From: Combretum micranthum
Taxonomy: Eukaryota; Streptophyta; Magnoliopsida; Myrtales; Combretaceae
DNA: 64,000 nt
Reading direction: 5' to 3'
Assembly: GCA_024138025.1 (NCBI GenBank)
Contig: JAMXBD010000114.1
Coordinates: forward strand, 868,001-932,000
The notes beneath the pieces are model-generated. The model was given only the letters and a program-made list of their open reading frames with translations, searched no databases and was not told the DNA's origin. Positions 10,484 to 23,449 of the stretch are shown piece after piece. The translations under genes and the position numbers were made by a program. Positions within the stretch are counted from its first letter, which is position 1. Each line of letters starts with the position of its first letter.

Positions 10484-12700
10484 GGTAATTTGATTTATTA
10501 AACAAACAAAATAATTAATTGGGAGAGATAATTGATTAACGTATATTAGAAATGATAATTAAATTTAAATTCCCCAATATTGTGCATGACTTTTAAAATT
10601 ATATTCTAGTAGAGTCAAAAGAATCTAAACACCCAATATATTACACTCTTGAGTAAAAGCAAGAAAAATTCTCCATTAGCTTTACAATAAATTAAGGTAT
10701 GAGCAATAGCCTGTTACACGCTATCGTATTTGATTTTATAGGTTTTAAGTGGATATCAAATGTCATATAATACATTTGGATACTAATTTCTAGAACATGA
10801 TTCTTTAAACTAGGATACAAAAATATCTTCATGTTTTATACCCATTTTAGAACTTCTTATTAGCTAAAATGATTAGATATAACATAATATTAATTTTATA
10901 TCCACTAGGGGGGGAAGCAAAAATATATAAACTTAACCCCATTTATATGTTAGAAATACTAATAATATTGTAAATTCTAAAGTTCCCAGCGCTATTGCTT
11001 CCCTTTGTACACAGTTGAAATTGGTCAATCAATTGTAATTGGTATCATTTTAGCTAGAGGAACATTTTTCAACAAAAGGATAACTTTATACTTGTATAAG
11101 CAGTTAGTGAGATGGCACTATATATCTCCTTCTACTAGTGTAGAGAAAAAGAAGTTGAAATTTAGAAAACTTGTATACAAGCTAATTTTAAAAGATTTTA
11201 CCTATCCTTGGTTGTAAATCTACTCATATAAAAAAACCTTTATAATATACTTAAATTTTGTAATAGTATGCATAATTTATCTATGAATGAGCTAGTTACA
11301 AAGTTAGGGAAATAATAATAGGTAGTTGGAAAATTTATCTTAAATTTTTGGAGTTAAATGTCACATTTGGTATTCGAACTATGTCAATTTGTGCAGTTAA
11401 CTACTAAAAATTTAAATGTGTCAAGTTACTACCTTATTTGTTGTTTGTGTTTGATTAGGATAGACACGTATATAGGTTCATTGAATATTCAACTTAAGAA
11501 TCTATGTGTTGCTTGTGCTTGCTTTCTGGTATTGGGTGGAAAGTATCCACGTTATTATTGGAGCAACCTGATGATCCTAGTATAACGTTGTTCCAAATGG
11601 AGCACTAGGAAAAGATCTAGGTAGCTTTAGGAAATGCTAGTGTCGTAGTTATTGAGGAGTACCCAATAACCAGTATATATGTATATTATTATATTTATGT
11701 ATGGAGGAATACCGAGTTATCCCTATATTGCTTGTATGTTAAAATAAAGATAATAAGATATTGGTTGTTAAATTAATAATATGTTTGCATGTGAATGTGT
11801 GGTTGTTTTATCACACATGCGTGTTATATCATCTTGGGATCTAGCTCTTTCCTTTATCTTTTTCAAGTACAGGTGGTGAATGCATAGATTATTGTATCGT
11901 TAGTTGCAACTAACTACTAAGTTTTTAGAATAGCACTAGCATGGAAGACTTCCAAAATGAACAATAGAGGACATATGATGATATGCAAAAAACGAAGATG
12001 TTATTCATATGCAGTTGGACTACATGTTTATAGCTATTTAATGCTTACCATGGAAAAACATTTTATATTCAATATATAAATCTTATAGCGTTGTTGTGAT
12101 GAATTATGTTAATAATTGTTAGTTGAATTCATATAGACTATGGGGTAAGGATGATGTTGTTGTTTTTGACAAGTGTGAAATCTGACTCTAATTTTGAAAT
12201 TATTAATATATGAGTGAACTTTAGAGTAATTTATGAGTACTAGGGTGTCCATTTTGTAAACCCTTAAATTTTGAAGCACCAATTCACAAAGTTGGCTTGA
12301 TTAAAAATTCAATTAGCTTTTCCAAATGGGAAATAGTGGACTTGGATTCAATTTATTAACTGAATAATCCATAAGTCATGTTAAGAATCATGCTGAATGC
12401 TCAAAAACTAATATCATGCCATAGGAACTCTAGCATCAAAATAGTAAGATCTTTAGTTCAACTAAACAGTAGCTATGAATTAAATTATTTGAGAACTCAA
12501 ATAACACTTACAATCTTTAGCTTATATTTAATTAAATTAATTTAATATATTTCTTCCTTTCTTAGCCTAAATTATGTAAATTCATAGATAATAGTAGCCT
12601 AACAAATCTTTTACCCCATATCAAACTCACTTAATATAACATGCATATTTTCCATCTTTCCTAATTTTATTTCCACAAGTTAATAGAACTTCACATGAAA
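10271..12700. other. AT-rich intergenic DNA, no gene seen
   Basis: Holds a (TA)n microsatellite at about 10446-10480 and scattered short open frames with no recognisable motif. Nothing else could be supported. Confidence 0.45.
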
Positions 12701-14849
12701 TGACAAGTTGATGATGTTGGGTGAGCATTATAACATATAACAACAATCATGAAAACATCTTAACCACACCATGGTTGCTTGAAGAGCTAGCGTCAGACCT
12801 TATATGGAACTACATGGGAGCTAGCAGCGGGCCATATGAGAGTCACTCGTAGAGCCAACATTAGGGCCCATTAGAGCTAGTAGAAGAGCCACTCTAGGAG
12901 CGCCCCTATAACTGCAACACACGCTAAGGAGCCTATAAGAGCACCAAAACGAGCTAAAGTGAACTTTAGAAGAGCAAATGTTCTAGCTCCCTTTCTACTC
13001 GTCCAACTTGTAGCGATGAGGGGTCCATGTCCTATGATGGGCATCCAAGTAAGGAACAAAGAAGTAAGCTGTAAAATTCAATAGTTTCTTATCGAGTCTT
13101 CTTCAAACCAACCCCAAGATCATCAACATATGTGCATAGGTGTCAAGTTTAGAGCAAGCTTTGACTCTACTGCTATCAAATCACAATGGTAAGGAGCAAC
13201 CATCACAAGAATAGGTTCCTTTCCCCTCTAAGTCTTGATACATTGCAAACAACATGTACCTATCATCGTTGTCTTGCATGTCAATAGTCGTACATCAATG
13301 TTAATGACAACAAACTAATATGCTCCTCCATCTAAGCCATCAGGTTACTACCCCATCTCACAAACATCTTCCTTCTTTAACGGGAATCCCTTTCTAACCC
13401 AAACACGAGCAGCTGTTAAATTTTTATCCAACAAACAGACATCACCTAAGTCTTTTTATCTGTCTTGTTACAATGAGAATTGTAGCATGAGAGAGAGAGC
13501 TTGTGACAACTATCAAAGTGCATCCTTTGTCCAACAGACTAGCAAGTTGTTCCCTTCTCATTCCATAAACCAAGATACAGGAATCTTATGATATTTTTTT
13601 TCTTGCAGTAGGATTTAGACTCCATTGGTAAACAAAATTCATCGATGCTTTAACATTTGAAAACATGAGCCTAGGTGTCGACATGGGAACAATCCACAAT
13701 CCACATGTCTATCAAATCACTTGGGAACTCTCATATTAAAACTTGTACAACTTATCTTTCCATTATTTTTCAGAATTACAACCAACTCTTCTCCATCAAA
13801 CCAACGGGGAATCTCACAAGGTCCTTAGAAATTGAATAAGAACAATTCTAGGATAGCTGGTTCCTCATCCATACATGAACCCCCATCAAATCAATTCAAT
13901 GTTGTACGCAAATTGATAAATCACAATCCCCTGCTCTTGCACATGTTAGTAATGTGCTTCCTCACGGTCATGGATGTGTCTGTCATGCTTACTGCATAGT
14001 TGCAAATTTCAACAACACATTAGTTACAAGCAACCCTGTGATCCTTGAAATATGTGTGGAAATGGACTTAAACCCCCCTCTAGACAACTCGCTGCTAAGT
14101 GTCCAAGTTAGAATGTAAATCATCATCTTAAGAGCCACAGGTATATAAGATTTACACCTAACAGCAAAATCTTCTTCCTCTTAAGTACTTTTTCTGAACT
14201 TCTAAATATTGCTTCTTTGCAAATAGGACGCACTCTTGATCTCTGTCAACATTACAACAGCTTGACTAAACTTACACATGGGCTACCTTCCTCACTACAT
14301 AACATTAATTTATCATCATATCTCTCACAACTCAAATTACGCCTCTAAGTAAACTTACTCTGTACTCTCTTGTTATTTTAAATTAAGAACCTAAAGGAAC
14401 AATTGAAATGGATGCTCTCTAGCATCATATTCCTTAGATAAGAAACTTAACAAACCGTCAGTCTTGGTTTCATGAATCTCTAACTTTCTGGTGTTCCTCT
14501 TGACACTTTTAGCTTCTATCTGCTCCATGCCTTTCTTTACCCCTTGAATGATTTCGCTAGCCTTGCAACCTAAGACAAAGGAAGCCACACCTTGTATAAG
14601 TGCTTGCGTAAGTAATTTTAAACTCTAGCTTATAGTAATCTAAGTAAAGGACACTTAGTCACAAGCATAACCCTATACAATGTAAGAACTCACTTGGCAT
14701 TTGTTGTAAGAATGATGGAAACACTTGAACATGGATGACTAATCACTAAACATGGTGGAGAATATTAAAGTCGTGGGAAACTCCATTAAATCAGTAACTT
14801 AACCTCATCAAATTGAAGACTTGTCTTTTCCATTTAGGAAAACTAAGTA
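12701..14849. other. Degenerate, less AT-rich DNA of unknown origin
   Basis: Base composition is clearly more balanced than in the flanks, especially 12780-14640. That suggests decayed transposon or captured coding DNA. Open frames are short (up to about 65 codons) and show no motif I recognise on either strand. It lies directly left of an LTR-like region (14850-16167) and might be internal sequence of the same old element; this is a guess. Confidence 0.3.
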
Positions 14850-16167
14850 CACCATCAAATAGTTTATTGGAAAGCTAAGTGGAATTGACTATTTGCTTGC
14901 TTAAAATGGAGTAGAAATGAAAAAGTTCTATGCGATTAAAGTTAGGCTATGGAACTATAGAAAACTTAAAGTTTTTGTAGTTGAGCTACTTGAATAGATT
15001 ACTAAGTTATTTCTTATACCATCTTTGGGATTTTATGTTGAATTCAGGTGAGACCAACCTTGATAACAATCTACCTAAGGATTATTACAATAGTTGAACG
15101 CAATGGCAAAGTAAGTATATATCATATGATCTTTATATTTGCTTGTGCTTGTAATATAGAACATAGCAACTTCACAAATAATCGAAATCGCACATGGGAT
15201 TGGGAAATTTATGTGCTTGCATCATGTTGTGATTGGGTATTAAAAATTTTATAACATATCAGAATGAATTCTGGTTGTGTTAAGTAGTTAACTAGAATTA
15301 TGATTGTTTGTGAATCTATTTGGTCATAACCTTCAAACTAGACATAAATCTAATTGACTAAGATATGATTAATGAGACACTTTGCACTTAGCATTCTGCA
15401 TGGTCAATGGATGTCATTACCCTGTATTGAACTGAATAGACTGATATCATGGAGTGCGATTGAAGACCAAGAGCCTTGTCCTTAACAAGTAAGAACTAAA
15501 ATGTATTTAGGGGTACAGCTTATTGTATAGGGTTGTGCCAGTATCCTTACTTGAGGTCCTGAAGCCACAGGTTCTTAAGATTTGATGGTAATGGAGTTCT
15601 CCCCAACCCCCGACATGGAAGGCGTAAATCCATTCTATATATAGTTACCAGTCGATTAATTATATGCATTCATATGTTGTTCACATGTTTGCCGCATTAT
15701 GTGCTTGGGCCAATAAATAACTTGATTGCTTTTGCTTGATGATATAGTGTGAGGATTATACTTCACTGAGTTGTGATTTGCTCATACCCTTACAGTTTGT
15801 TATCACAGACATATCTATGGTACAGGCCGAGTAAGGGATTTCCTCAGGTTAGTTTTGGGAGACTGGCAAACTTTTGGGATGGGCTATAGTCCGAAGAGAG
15901 CTTTCTGTTGTAAAACATCAGTTGTGAGATTACAAGTTATTCCTAAAACTTTATGTGTGTAATATGGTCTTGTTAATAGAATAGCTTTGTTTTCTTATGC
16001 CATCATATATCTAGTTTAGTTGGATGTTGTGTGATACCTTGGCTACCTTAGAAATTGATACAATTCTACCCAAAATGTGAAACCTTTAAGTGATAGTGGG
16101 CTCATTCCTATGCTTCCTTATTGTGTATGGCTAACTGTCTCACCTAAAGCACCCTAGGGGCGTAACA
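14850..16167 (+). mobile_element. LTR-like fragment of an old Ty3/gypsy element
   Basis: The style of the sequence and its right terminus CCCTAGGGGCGTAACA (ending at 16167) resemble the GGGGTGTTACA-type 3' ends of plant gypsy LTRs with long termini. The left end, a PBS and a TSD were not found. Treat it as a probable but unbounded repeat. Confidence 0.35.
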
Positions 16168-16857
16168 ACTTTTGCTAAAGCCATATTGTGGTTGTCAATA
16201 TCTCTAAATGTAGGATGTCATGATAACTTAATACATTTATAAAGAAAATATATTCTCTTTGTGTAGGCCTTATAATAATGAGAAAGTTTAGCCCACTTAT
16301 TAAAATATGTATTACCAAGTTCGTATATTACTGGAGAAATGTGTGGAACTTGCCACGGTAAAGATATTAAAGTTGGCCGCATGCGAAATGCAGAAGAGAA
16401 TACCTTATAGCGATGATGTGCCCTTTAAATTAGTATATTAATCCCATATTCTTTTGTTAGCATTCTTATGTTTGATGCTTTGAATGCGTCCGTTTTGAAT
16501 GAAATTGCTGAAGTTTCTGATGTACTCATGAATGTGATTATATAAATTTTGCTCTTTTGGCCAAAATCAAATTCAAATCCTATTTTTGTTGCATTAAAGT
16601 TGTAAATTGGAAGCTTTAATCAAATATTTCTTTTGTTAACACATGTCAATAATGATCTCAATTGTCCTATTTATCTAAACATTGTGATTTTGTTTTAGCC
16701 ACTCAAAATGTCGTGTTGTCAAATAAACTTATGTCCAAACGTTATGACATTCCCATATAAATTATATTATATGGACATGAAAACATCACCTAAAATATAG
16801 ATTAAAGTTATGATAGGTTTTTTAAGAAAAAAATAATTAAATAAAAAAATAAGAAGT
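16168..16857. other. AT-rich intergenic DNA, no gene seen
   Basis: Nothing recognisable between the LTR-like end at 16167 and the TRIM element. Confidence 0.4.
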
Positions 16858-16862
16858 ATCTA

Positions 16863-17053
16863 TATTAGGGTGCAAGTGTGAGAATCCCACATGGCAAATA
16901 TGGGACTTGTGTGAAGAGTTTATAAGAGGGAATATTCATTAACCCATTACCTTAAGGTTTTGGGTTATAGATGGTGTCAAAAACCAATTTGTGTTATCCT
17001 TCACAAAACTCATTAGACTTCTCCCCATTGAAGGCATACTCCAGACCCTGACA
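16863..17053 (+). repeat. 5' terminal repeat of the TRIM
   Basis: 191 bp, matching 17266-17456. It contains AAGTGTGAGAATCC, GAGTTTATAAGAG (a TATA-like site) and CTTAAGGTTTTGGGTTATAG. Confidence 0.9.
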
Positions 17054-17055
17054 AT

Positions 17056-17067
17056 TTGTATCAGAGC
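17056..17067 (+). other. TRIM primer binding site (tRNA-iMet type)
   Basis: TTGTATCAGAGC lies 2 bp after the 5' repeat and differs by one base from TGGTATCAGAGC, the usual complement of the initiator-tRNA-Met 3' end. Confidence 0.85.
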
Positions 17068-17251
17068 CGATGGTTCAGCTAGGAATCTCCTATGGTTGGC
17101 TCACCATGTGGAAAGAAGAGCTTTGTAGTATGACTCGTCTATAAAACCCATGGTGAGTAGGTGGAATCACTCACAAAACGGGTTAAGTTGAGTCAGTTTG
17201 ACAAGCTCTTATTAAGGGGACGTATGGCCTACCTCATTGTGGAGACTCACA

Positions 17252-17265
17252 CTTGAGGGGGAGAT
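17252..17265 (+). other. TRIM polypurine tract
   Basis: The purine-rich string GAGGGGGAGA sits immediately before the 3' repeat start at 17266, the expected place for the plus-strand primer. Confidence 0.8.
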
Positions 17266-17456
17266 TGTTAGGGTGCAAGTGTGAGAATCCTACATTGAAA
17301 ATATGAGACTTATATGAAAAGTTTATAAGAGAAAAGACTCATTAACCTATTATCTTAAGGTTTTTTGTTATAGACGGTATTAAAAGCCCATTTATGTTAT
17401 CATTCATAAAGCCCATTGGATTTCTCTCTATTGAAGGCATATTCCAAACCCTAACA
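17266..17456 (+). repeat. 3' terminal repeat of the TRIM
   Basis: 191 bp, TG...CA bounded, partner of 16863-17053, followed by the TSD ATCTA. Confidence 0.9.
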
Positions 17457-17461
17457 ATCTA

Positions 17462-20109
17462 GAATAATAAAATTTAAGTTGAACCGGGAGATAGGACGGA
17501 CGTAAAATTATGTGGTCGGAGGTAAATTTTTTAATATTATTATTCTTATCATTTTTTTTTTTGTTATTCTAATAACAAAATTATTATTTATAAATTATTA
17601 TCACTAATTTAAACTATTTATATTTTTATAAAAAAAATTTATATTTTTATTTTTGTAAACCTGCTGTTTTTAACACGTTAAGTTTCTGTGAGAAAACGAT
17701 AACCTCCATGACTGTACGACGAGACCGCCGGCGGGGGGTCGTGTTTTGTTGATGTATAATTGATTGCATTTGCTGATGTCAGGAGACAAAGCAAAAACAA
17801 TTTCCATGGAAAAATTCATCCTTTGCTCAAAGCACGTGTTACAGGTATATATACAGTGATATTGTTTGTGTGATGATATCATATCTATCCATGATTGTCC
17901 ACTTTTTCTAACATGGACAGTGCTTTTTGAACCAAAAGAGAAAAAAAGGAAGAAAAGAGAAAGAGTTTCAATTGCTTTATAAGACGGTATTTCTCGATAA
18001 TCATGCCTTCTTTCCAAAGTTATACAAACGACCTATTTATCGTCGAACCGACAAGTCAAGTTGACAATTGTCATAGTGAAAGTGATGTTAGAAGAAGTTC
18101 GAGATTTCATAAATTCACAAAGACTTTTTCTATGTTTTTATTCACATGTTAATGCTGCGAATTATATTTAAATTTTAATAAAATATATAATTAGATATTT
18201 AAATTTTAAAATTAATTAATTTAATAATCGAAAGGATTTTTCGTGTATACCAATGATAACTTCATCAAATTCTTTTAGGTACTAAATTCATTAATTTTAA
18301 AGTTTTTTAGGTATTGAACTGATCAATTTCAAGATTTAGATACAAAACAGATCAATTTTAAAAATTCAAATATCTATTTACATACTTTGCTAAAATTCAC
18401 TTACTGACGAGTAAATATGTATTCATGTTTAAAGAAAGGTATGCATGGTGATTGGATTTGCATTAATAAATTCATATTTAAAGAAATGTATACATGCTGA
18501 CTGGATTTGCATTACTTATGCAAATTAAGGGATATCGCATTCGGAATGCTCATATGGACCTCGCTACCATGAATTATTAGAGTAGTTAAATATTTTTATG
18601 AAAGTAGTTGGATTTAAAATTCTTGTACAAACCGTATGAAATCGAATATAAAATGCTTATATGAACCTCCCCTGATATTAAATAATAAAATTAAGTTTTC
18701 ATGGCGATAATTCTAATTAATATTGTCAAAAAGAAAAAAAATGTTCGATGTACCAGCAACAATTGTCCAAATTCCAACCCATAATGTTCTCCTGCCAGCC
18801 GCTAACACTACATATCGTCAAAATATGTATCAACTTGGCACGAGGCAATTTTCAGCTTTGTCCATGAACATGCATGACAAATGGAATATAGAGCCATGCC
18901 TTGGTCAAAATTGAAGTAACTTTATACCATTTTAACTACATGCTCGCATATATGACTTTTAAATCAACGATTCTTTCTATTTCTTAACACGCCTTTTTTG
19001 ACATTTGTTCATGAAAATTGCAAAGCCCATTGCTCGTGCTGGAGGAAGATCTGGTATCTCAAATTTGAAACAAGAAAAATGTGTTCAAACACATATAATA
19101 TGTAGTCGGTGAACAATTTTTCTCTTTCCTAGCATCGAAAAAATTACTTACAGAGGTAGTGAGAATTCTAGTGAAATAAACTCTACTTTGCTAGGATTCA
19201 AGCTTTTTGGGTTGGTTCTAGAGCTGATTTCGAGTTCATTGTGAAAGGATTCGTGTACCCTTTCTTTGATTTTGTACTTGCATTGATAAATATCATGAAA
19301 AATAACTTGTTTTAGTTTAGATTTTGTGAAACTAAGACCTAATTTATGTGATTTATGTTGTGCAGAATTGTTGAGTACTTGTAACCAATAACTTCAGCTG
19401 CATATTCTTGGGTTTGTGTGTGGACATCATGTGAACTTATGTTGGATTTTAGCTAAATAAATTGAGAAATCATTCTTTTGAATAGATTTAAGCTATTAAT
19501 GAGGATTCCTCATAACATCTAGAACTAGAATGGTGAAATCCTTCTATTACTTGATTAAATATTCATGAAACATGGTCTTTAATCAAAGGATTCTTGCACT
19601 TAATACAAATCTAGGTTGCTAATAGCTAGGAAAAGATTCTAGTGGTTTGATTTAGATTTAAACGTTAATGACACTCGAGAGAGATATTAACATATTTTCA
19701 TGAATATGATAGTACAAGTATATTGAACAAGAACTTACGGAGTTTGTTTTCTGAAAAATCATGTGATAAGGATTTGGTGAAGTAAGATCTAAGTTATTCC
19801 TTACATTTTTTAAAATTTATCTTTATTGGATTGACTTGGAAGCATATATATAGTAACTTAGAGTTGTAAATATCTTGGTTAGCTTATGAATTCCTTCTAC
19901 ATCATGAATCCCTGAGTTTTCCTAGGCTAGATAATAGACAAGAGTGAGTACAGTAAATGCTAACGATCTCTTGAAATATGACCTAATGTTTCTATGCTAC
20001 TTCAATGGAGGCGCTTGCTTATAACAGTAGTGAGCAAACTTGAACCAAACCATTAGCCTTTTATAAATTTTTCAAACAACTTCATGTTTTGAAACCCAAA
20101 CAAGTTTTA
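17462..20109. other. AT-rich DNA, right part possibly an Athila-type LTR
   Basis: There is no supported gene. A 115-codon minus-strand frame at 17670-18017 has no recognisable domain. A short tandem duplication lies at 18422-18519. The DNA from about 19000 to 20109 precedes a PBS-like site of the Athila/Tat type, so it is the expected place for that element's 5' LTR, but I could not set its left end. Confidence 0.4.
18422..18519. repeat. Tandem duplication, period 49 bp
   Basis: Two near-identical units: TTCATGTTTAAAGAAAGG... then GGATTTGCATTA at 18422-18470, and TTCATATTTAAAGAAATG... then GGATTTGCATTA at 18471-18519. Confidence 0.75.
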
Positions 20110-20127
20110 TGACGCTGTTGCCAATGA
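20110..20127 (+). other. Athila/Tat-type primer binding site, degenerate
   Basis: TGACGCTGTTGCCAATGA resembles TGGCGCCGTTGCCGGGGA, the PBS consensus of Athila/Tat Ty3/gypsy elements. It lies upstream of an Athila-like gag pseudogene on the same strand (23450-24440), interrupted only by long LTR copy 2. The order supports a single old Athila-like element. Confidence 0.5.
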
Positions 20128-20276
20128 TCGCCATTGAATTCATTTTTTATGAACTTTAATATAACACTATTTGAAAGCTTTAGTCTATTATTCAAGTCAC
20201 TAACTTTATATTTTATGTAATATAGCTTATTGTTCTGTTTTTAGTTATATCATAGTTGTATAGTACTAATTCTTTA

Positions 20277-23000
20277 TGTAAAGACCGGCATGTACTATAC
20301 TAGAATATGACATGTCAAGTCCCCAACCACGTATAATATACGGATATATTACACGTAAGGTTGCCCAGAAAATGAGTGTTTATGTGAATTGCATGTTTAA
20401 CCTGTTTAAATACATAGCTTTAACCAAAACTACTAATCAAGGAGTAGATATATTAATATAACATACATTAATATAACAACATATGGATATCTATAACTTG
20501 GTATCCCAGAGTTAATAAACCATATATTATATACCATATAAGGAAAAGTAAATATTTAATATTACAACTTAGGTTTATAAACGAGCCACGTCTATACTAT
20601 TACACTTTTAAACACAACAAACTTTGAGTTGGTCTTTTTTGCCATGAAAACAACAAGGTCAGTCCAGGAGTCCTAGTCATCACACTCATCCAAAAAGTCC
20701 TCAAAGTCCGTCCCATAGCCCAAGAAATCATAAAAATCGTCATCTTCAATACCTGAAAGAGAGAAAGTGAGTCAGAGACCTAATACATAGTAATATAAAT
20801 AAATACGATGTGGCGCACACTCTTGAACTAATGTAAGGCAAATCATAATAATTATTTCTTTTTAATTAAGTCAACAATACAACACTGGAGTATTCAAACT
20901 TCGAATTCAATCATCGGGAATTCGAGGGTCCTGAATAACTGCAGCTGCTCAGAGATTGATATAAATAGCACGAATACTTATATCTTTGTTATATCATCAT
21001 AAAAAAAAAAAAAAGTAATTTCATTTGGGGTTTATAGCTGCTATCAACTTTACCTAACTTAATCAATAATGGGTCTGTTTGGATTGTCTGTTTTTCATCT
21101 GTATCTGTATCTCTTTTAAAATGATATGTGTAGATATATCCGATTTGCATCTAAGTTTTATCTATATTTGTTCTATTTGATCTTTTGATGAGAACTGTCA
21201 ACTTTTTTTTATCTATATCTATTTCTTGATAAATAATTTATTAGAAAAAAGTTTGAAAAAGTGTCTGTATCTGCCGGAAAAAAAGTCAAAACAAACAGAC
21301 CCAATATCACCTAGTTCAATCGTCCCTATAAACAGGAACTAAATCATGTTATATCCTTTTAAGAAAAGTAAATGTTACAACGATACAACGCTTCCTATCA
21401 ATTACCTGCCGAGCCACTAAGAAAGGCCATTGCATCATGACTAAGTAGCCAAAGCACCTAAACTACCATGTTAACCTCGTTAACAAGGTTGCCACTCCCC
21501 GAACAGATTCAACGGCGATAAGCACAATCAATTCAAACAATTTTTAATTCCTCTTTGATTAGAGTTAGTTTAGAAATATCTAAGCTTTAATCAACAATCA
21601 TTACTGCATATCTTGATAACTATATTTATCAAGCAAAAGTCTGGTATTCGAACTCAGTCAAGTACAAGAATCTATTAAAGAAAGCATTCCACATAAAGCA
21701 TGGTTAATTCACAATTATATTCCAATTCATAATCACTCACACAATATATATATATATATATATCACATTTCAAACAAATATTTATATCAAATATCATTAT
21801 TTCTCAATTGAATATAATATTAATTAGTTTCTAAATATTTGACATTCATTAATCTCAAATCAACTCATATAATAACATAACTTAGTATTAATACTCACAA
21901 TTGTTTATATAAGCTTTTTAATTAATCACAAATTAAGAAAAAATTAAGCAACAACATATAAAGTAATAAAAGTATTTCAAACAAAAATATTTTTTTTTTA
22001 ATTTGAATGTACGCCAGCTCAATGCAAGCGGTGTAGAAGGAGAAGGCCGACGGTGTACATTCTAAGCCGGCAGTGTAAAAGTGCAGGCAAACTCAACAAA
22101 AAATCAGTAAGCGTAACACCCCTTCCCGCAGGTCGTTTAGACCATAAACTCTCCCAACACCCCTCCAAATGGACCGTTTGACAAGGTGTTTGAAACTTTT
22201 TTAACTTTCCCTGTTTCAAACTCAAATTTTACACACTTTTCACTACTCCAACCTTATACAAACATCATAAAACATGTTTCAACCATTTAACAACAAAAAA
22301 CAAGTGTAAACCTCACTTCTCAACATCAAACAATTCTCAAACATCAATTAACATGAATTAACTCCTTCCTTTCCAACTTTCACCAACTCAAGCATACTCA
22401 AAATAACTCCTACACATAACACCACTCATCCAACTCCAACACTTCAACTCAAAATAACTTTAAAGCTTATAACAACTTATTTACTATAACTTCAAGCATT
22501 CAAAAGCTCTCTTAAACAACTCACCACACCAATACTACTATAATCTACCAAGAGACTAATTTTTAACAAAAATTCATGGACCAAAAAGGAAAATAAATCA
22601 TCACAAATGACATATAAACTTACCTTAACTTGTAGATGATGAGTAGAAGAGAATTTTTGGTGATTTGAGCAAGGAAATTTTATCAAAAAAGTTGAAGAAT
22701 TTTACTTAGAAAATCTAACAAATTTTAGGGTCTGTTAGGGTTTGTTTTGGCTTTGATATTTTTGACAAAAAGAGTTTATATTATCCTTATTATGTTGACT
22801 TTGAAGGCAACTACTATGGGAGAGAAAAAAAAGCATGGGCTTGGGTTTTAATTGATGAGTTAGGCTTGGTTTAAGGTTCAAAATCTTCCATGTTACATTT
22901 GGGTTTTGTTTTGGTTTAAGTTTGTTTTAATAACTTAAGCTTTACATGCATTAAAACCAACAATCAACATAATTATCAAAACTCACTAACACATTATACT
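20277..23000 (-). mobile_element. Long LTR family, copy 2, nested in an Athila-like element
   Basis: The left terminus TGTAAAGACC at 20277 aligns with TGTAATACCC at 41927, and the blocks that follow keep the same order as copies 1 and 3 (TATTACACG, then CTCAGAGATTGATATAA and ACTTATATCT, then CCTATAAACAGGAACTAAATCATG). The right end is not clear; homology fades around 22900-23270. A 232-bp MITE is inserted at 21071. There is no coding capacity, and the strand is inferred from copy 3. Confidence 0.6.
21071..21302. mobile_element. Tourist/PIF-Harbinger-like MITE, copy 1
   Basis: 232 bp with terminal inverted repeats GGGTCTGTTTG and its complement CAAACAGACCC, and a 3-bp AAT repeat on each side (21068-21070, 21303-21305). 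A close relative lies at 38001-38214. The TIR and 3-bp duplication are the Tourist pattern, although the usual duplication is TWA. It sits inside long LTR copy 2 and is therefore younger than it. Confidence 0.8.
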
Positions 23001-23449
23001 CTAACATGTTTAATTTGTCAACTAAGATATATTCACAAAATTTTCATATTTCAAACAAGTAGAACATATATATACTATACACTACTATTACTAACTTATA
23101 GCAATACTCCATATTTTATTAACTAACTATTTATCACAATTTCCATATTTCAAGCAAACATATGATATTCTTATCAATCAAACACTCAATAAAACTTCAT
23201 AATTTAATTAAATCAAATTGTATATATTAAATTATCATGTATTGAGAATTAGACTATTTTACTTTGCATAAAATTCTTTAAGTTTATGACTAAAAGTCAT
23301 TCATCTAGTTTGTTTCCCTTTAATCTAGAACCCTAAAGGACAAGATTGATTTCCAAATGTTTAGCTCTAGAAGAGAAGAAACTTTTTAGTGAAGATATTG
23401 GTAATAGAAATGAACAAGTGAATTTGAAGGAGAGGAATACAATGAATTG

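Larger units (their letters stand above)
16863..17456 (+). mobile_element. TRIM (terminal-repeat retrotransposon in miniature), complete
   Basis: A 594-bp element with two 191-bp direct terminal repeats (16863-17053 and 17266-17456), a primer binding site and a polypurine tract, but no coding capacity. It is flanked by a perfect 5-bp target-site duplication ATCTA (16858-16862 and 17457-17461). The 3' repeat starts TGTTAGGG and ends CCTAACA. The 5' repeat starts TATTAGGG, a TG-to-TA change at its first dinucleotide. Many substitutions separate the repeats, so the insertion is old. Such elements depend on the enzymes of autonomous LTR elements. Confidence 0.93.

Noticed and set aside
17670..18017. 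A 115-codon minus-strand gene
   Set aside because: No recognisable domain and biased composition in AT-rich DNA; likely a chance open frame.
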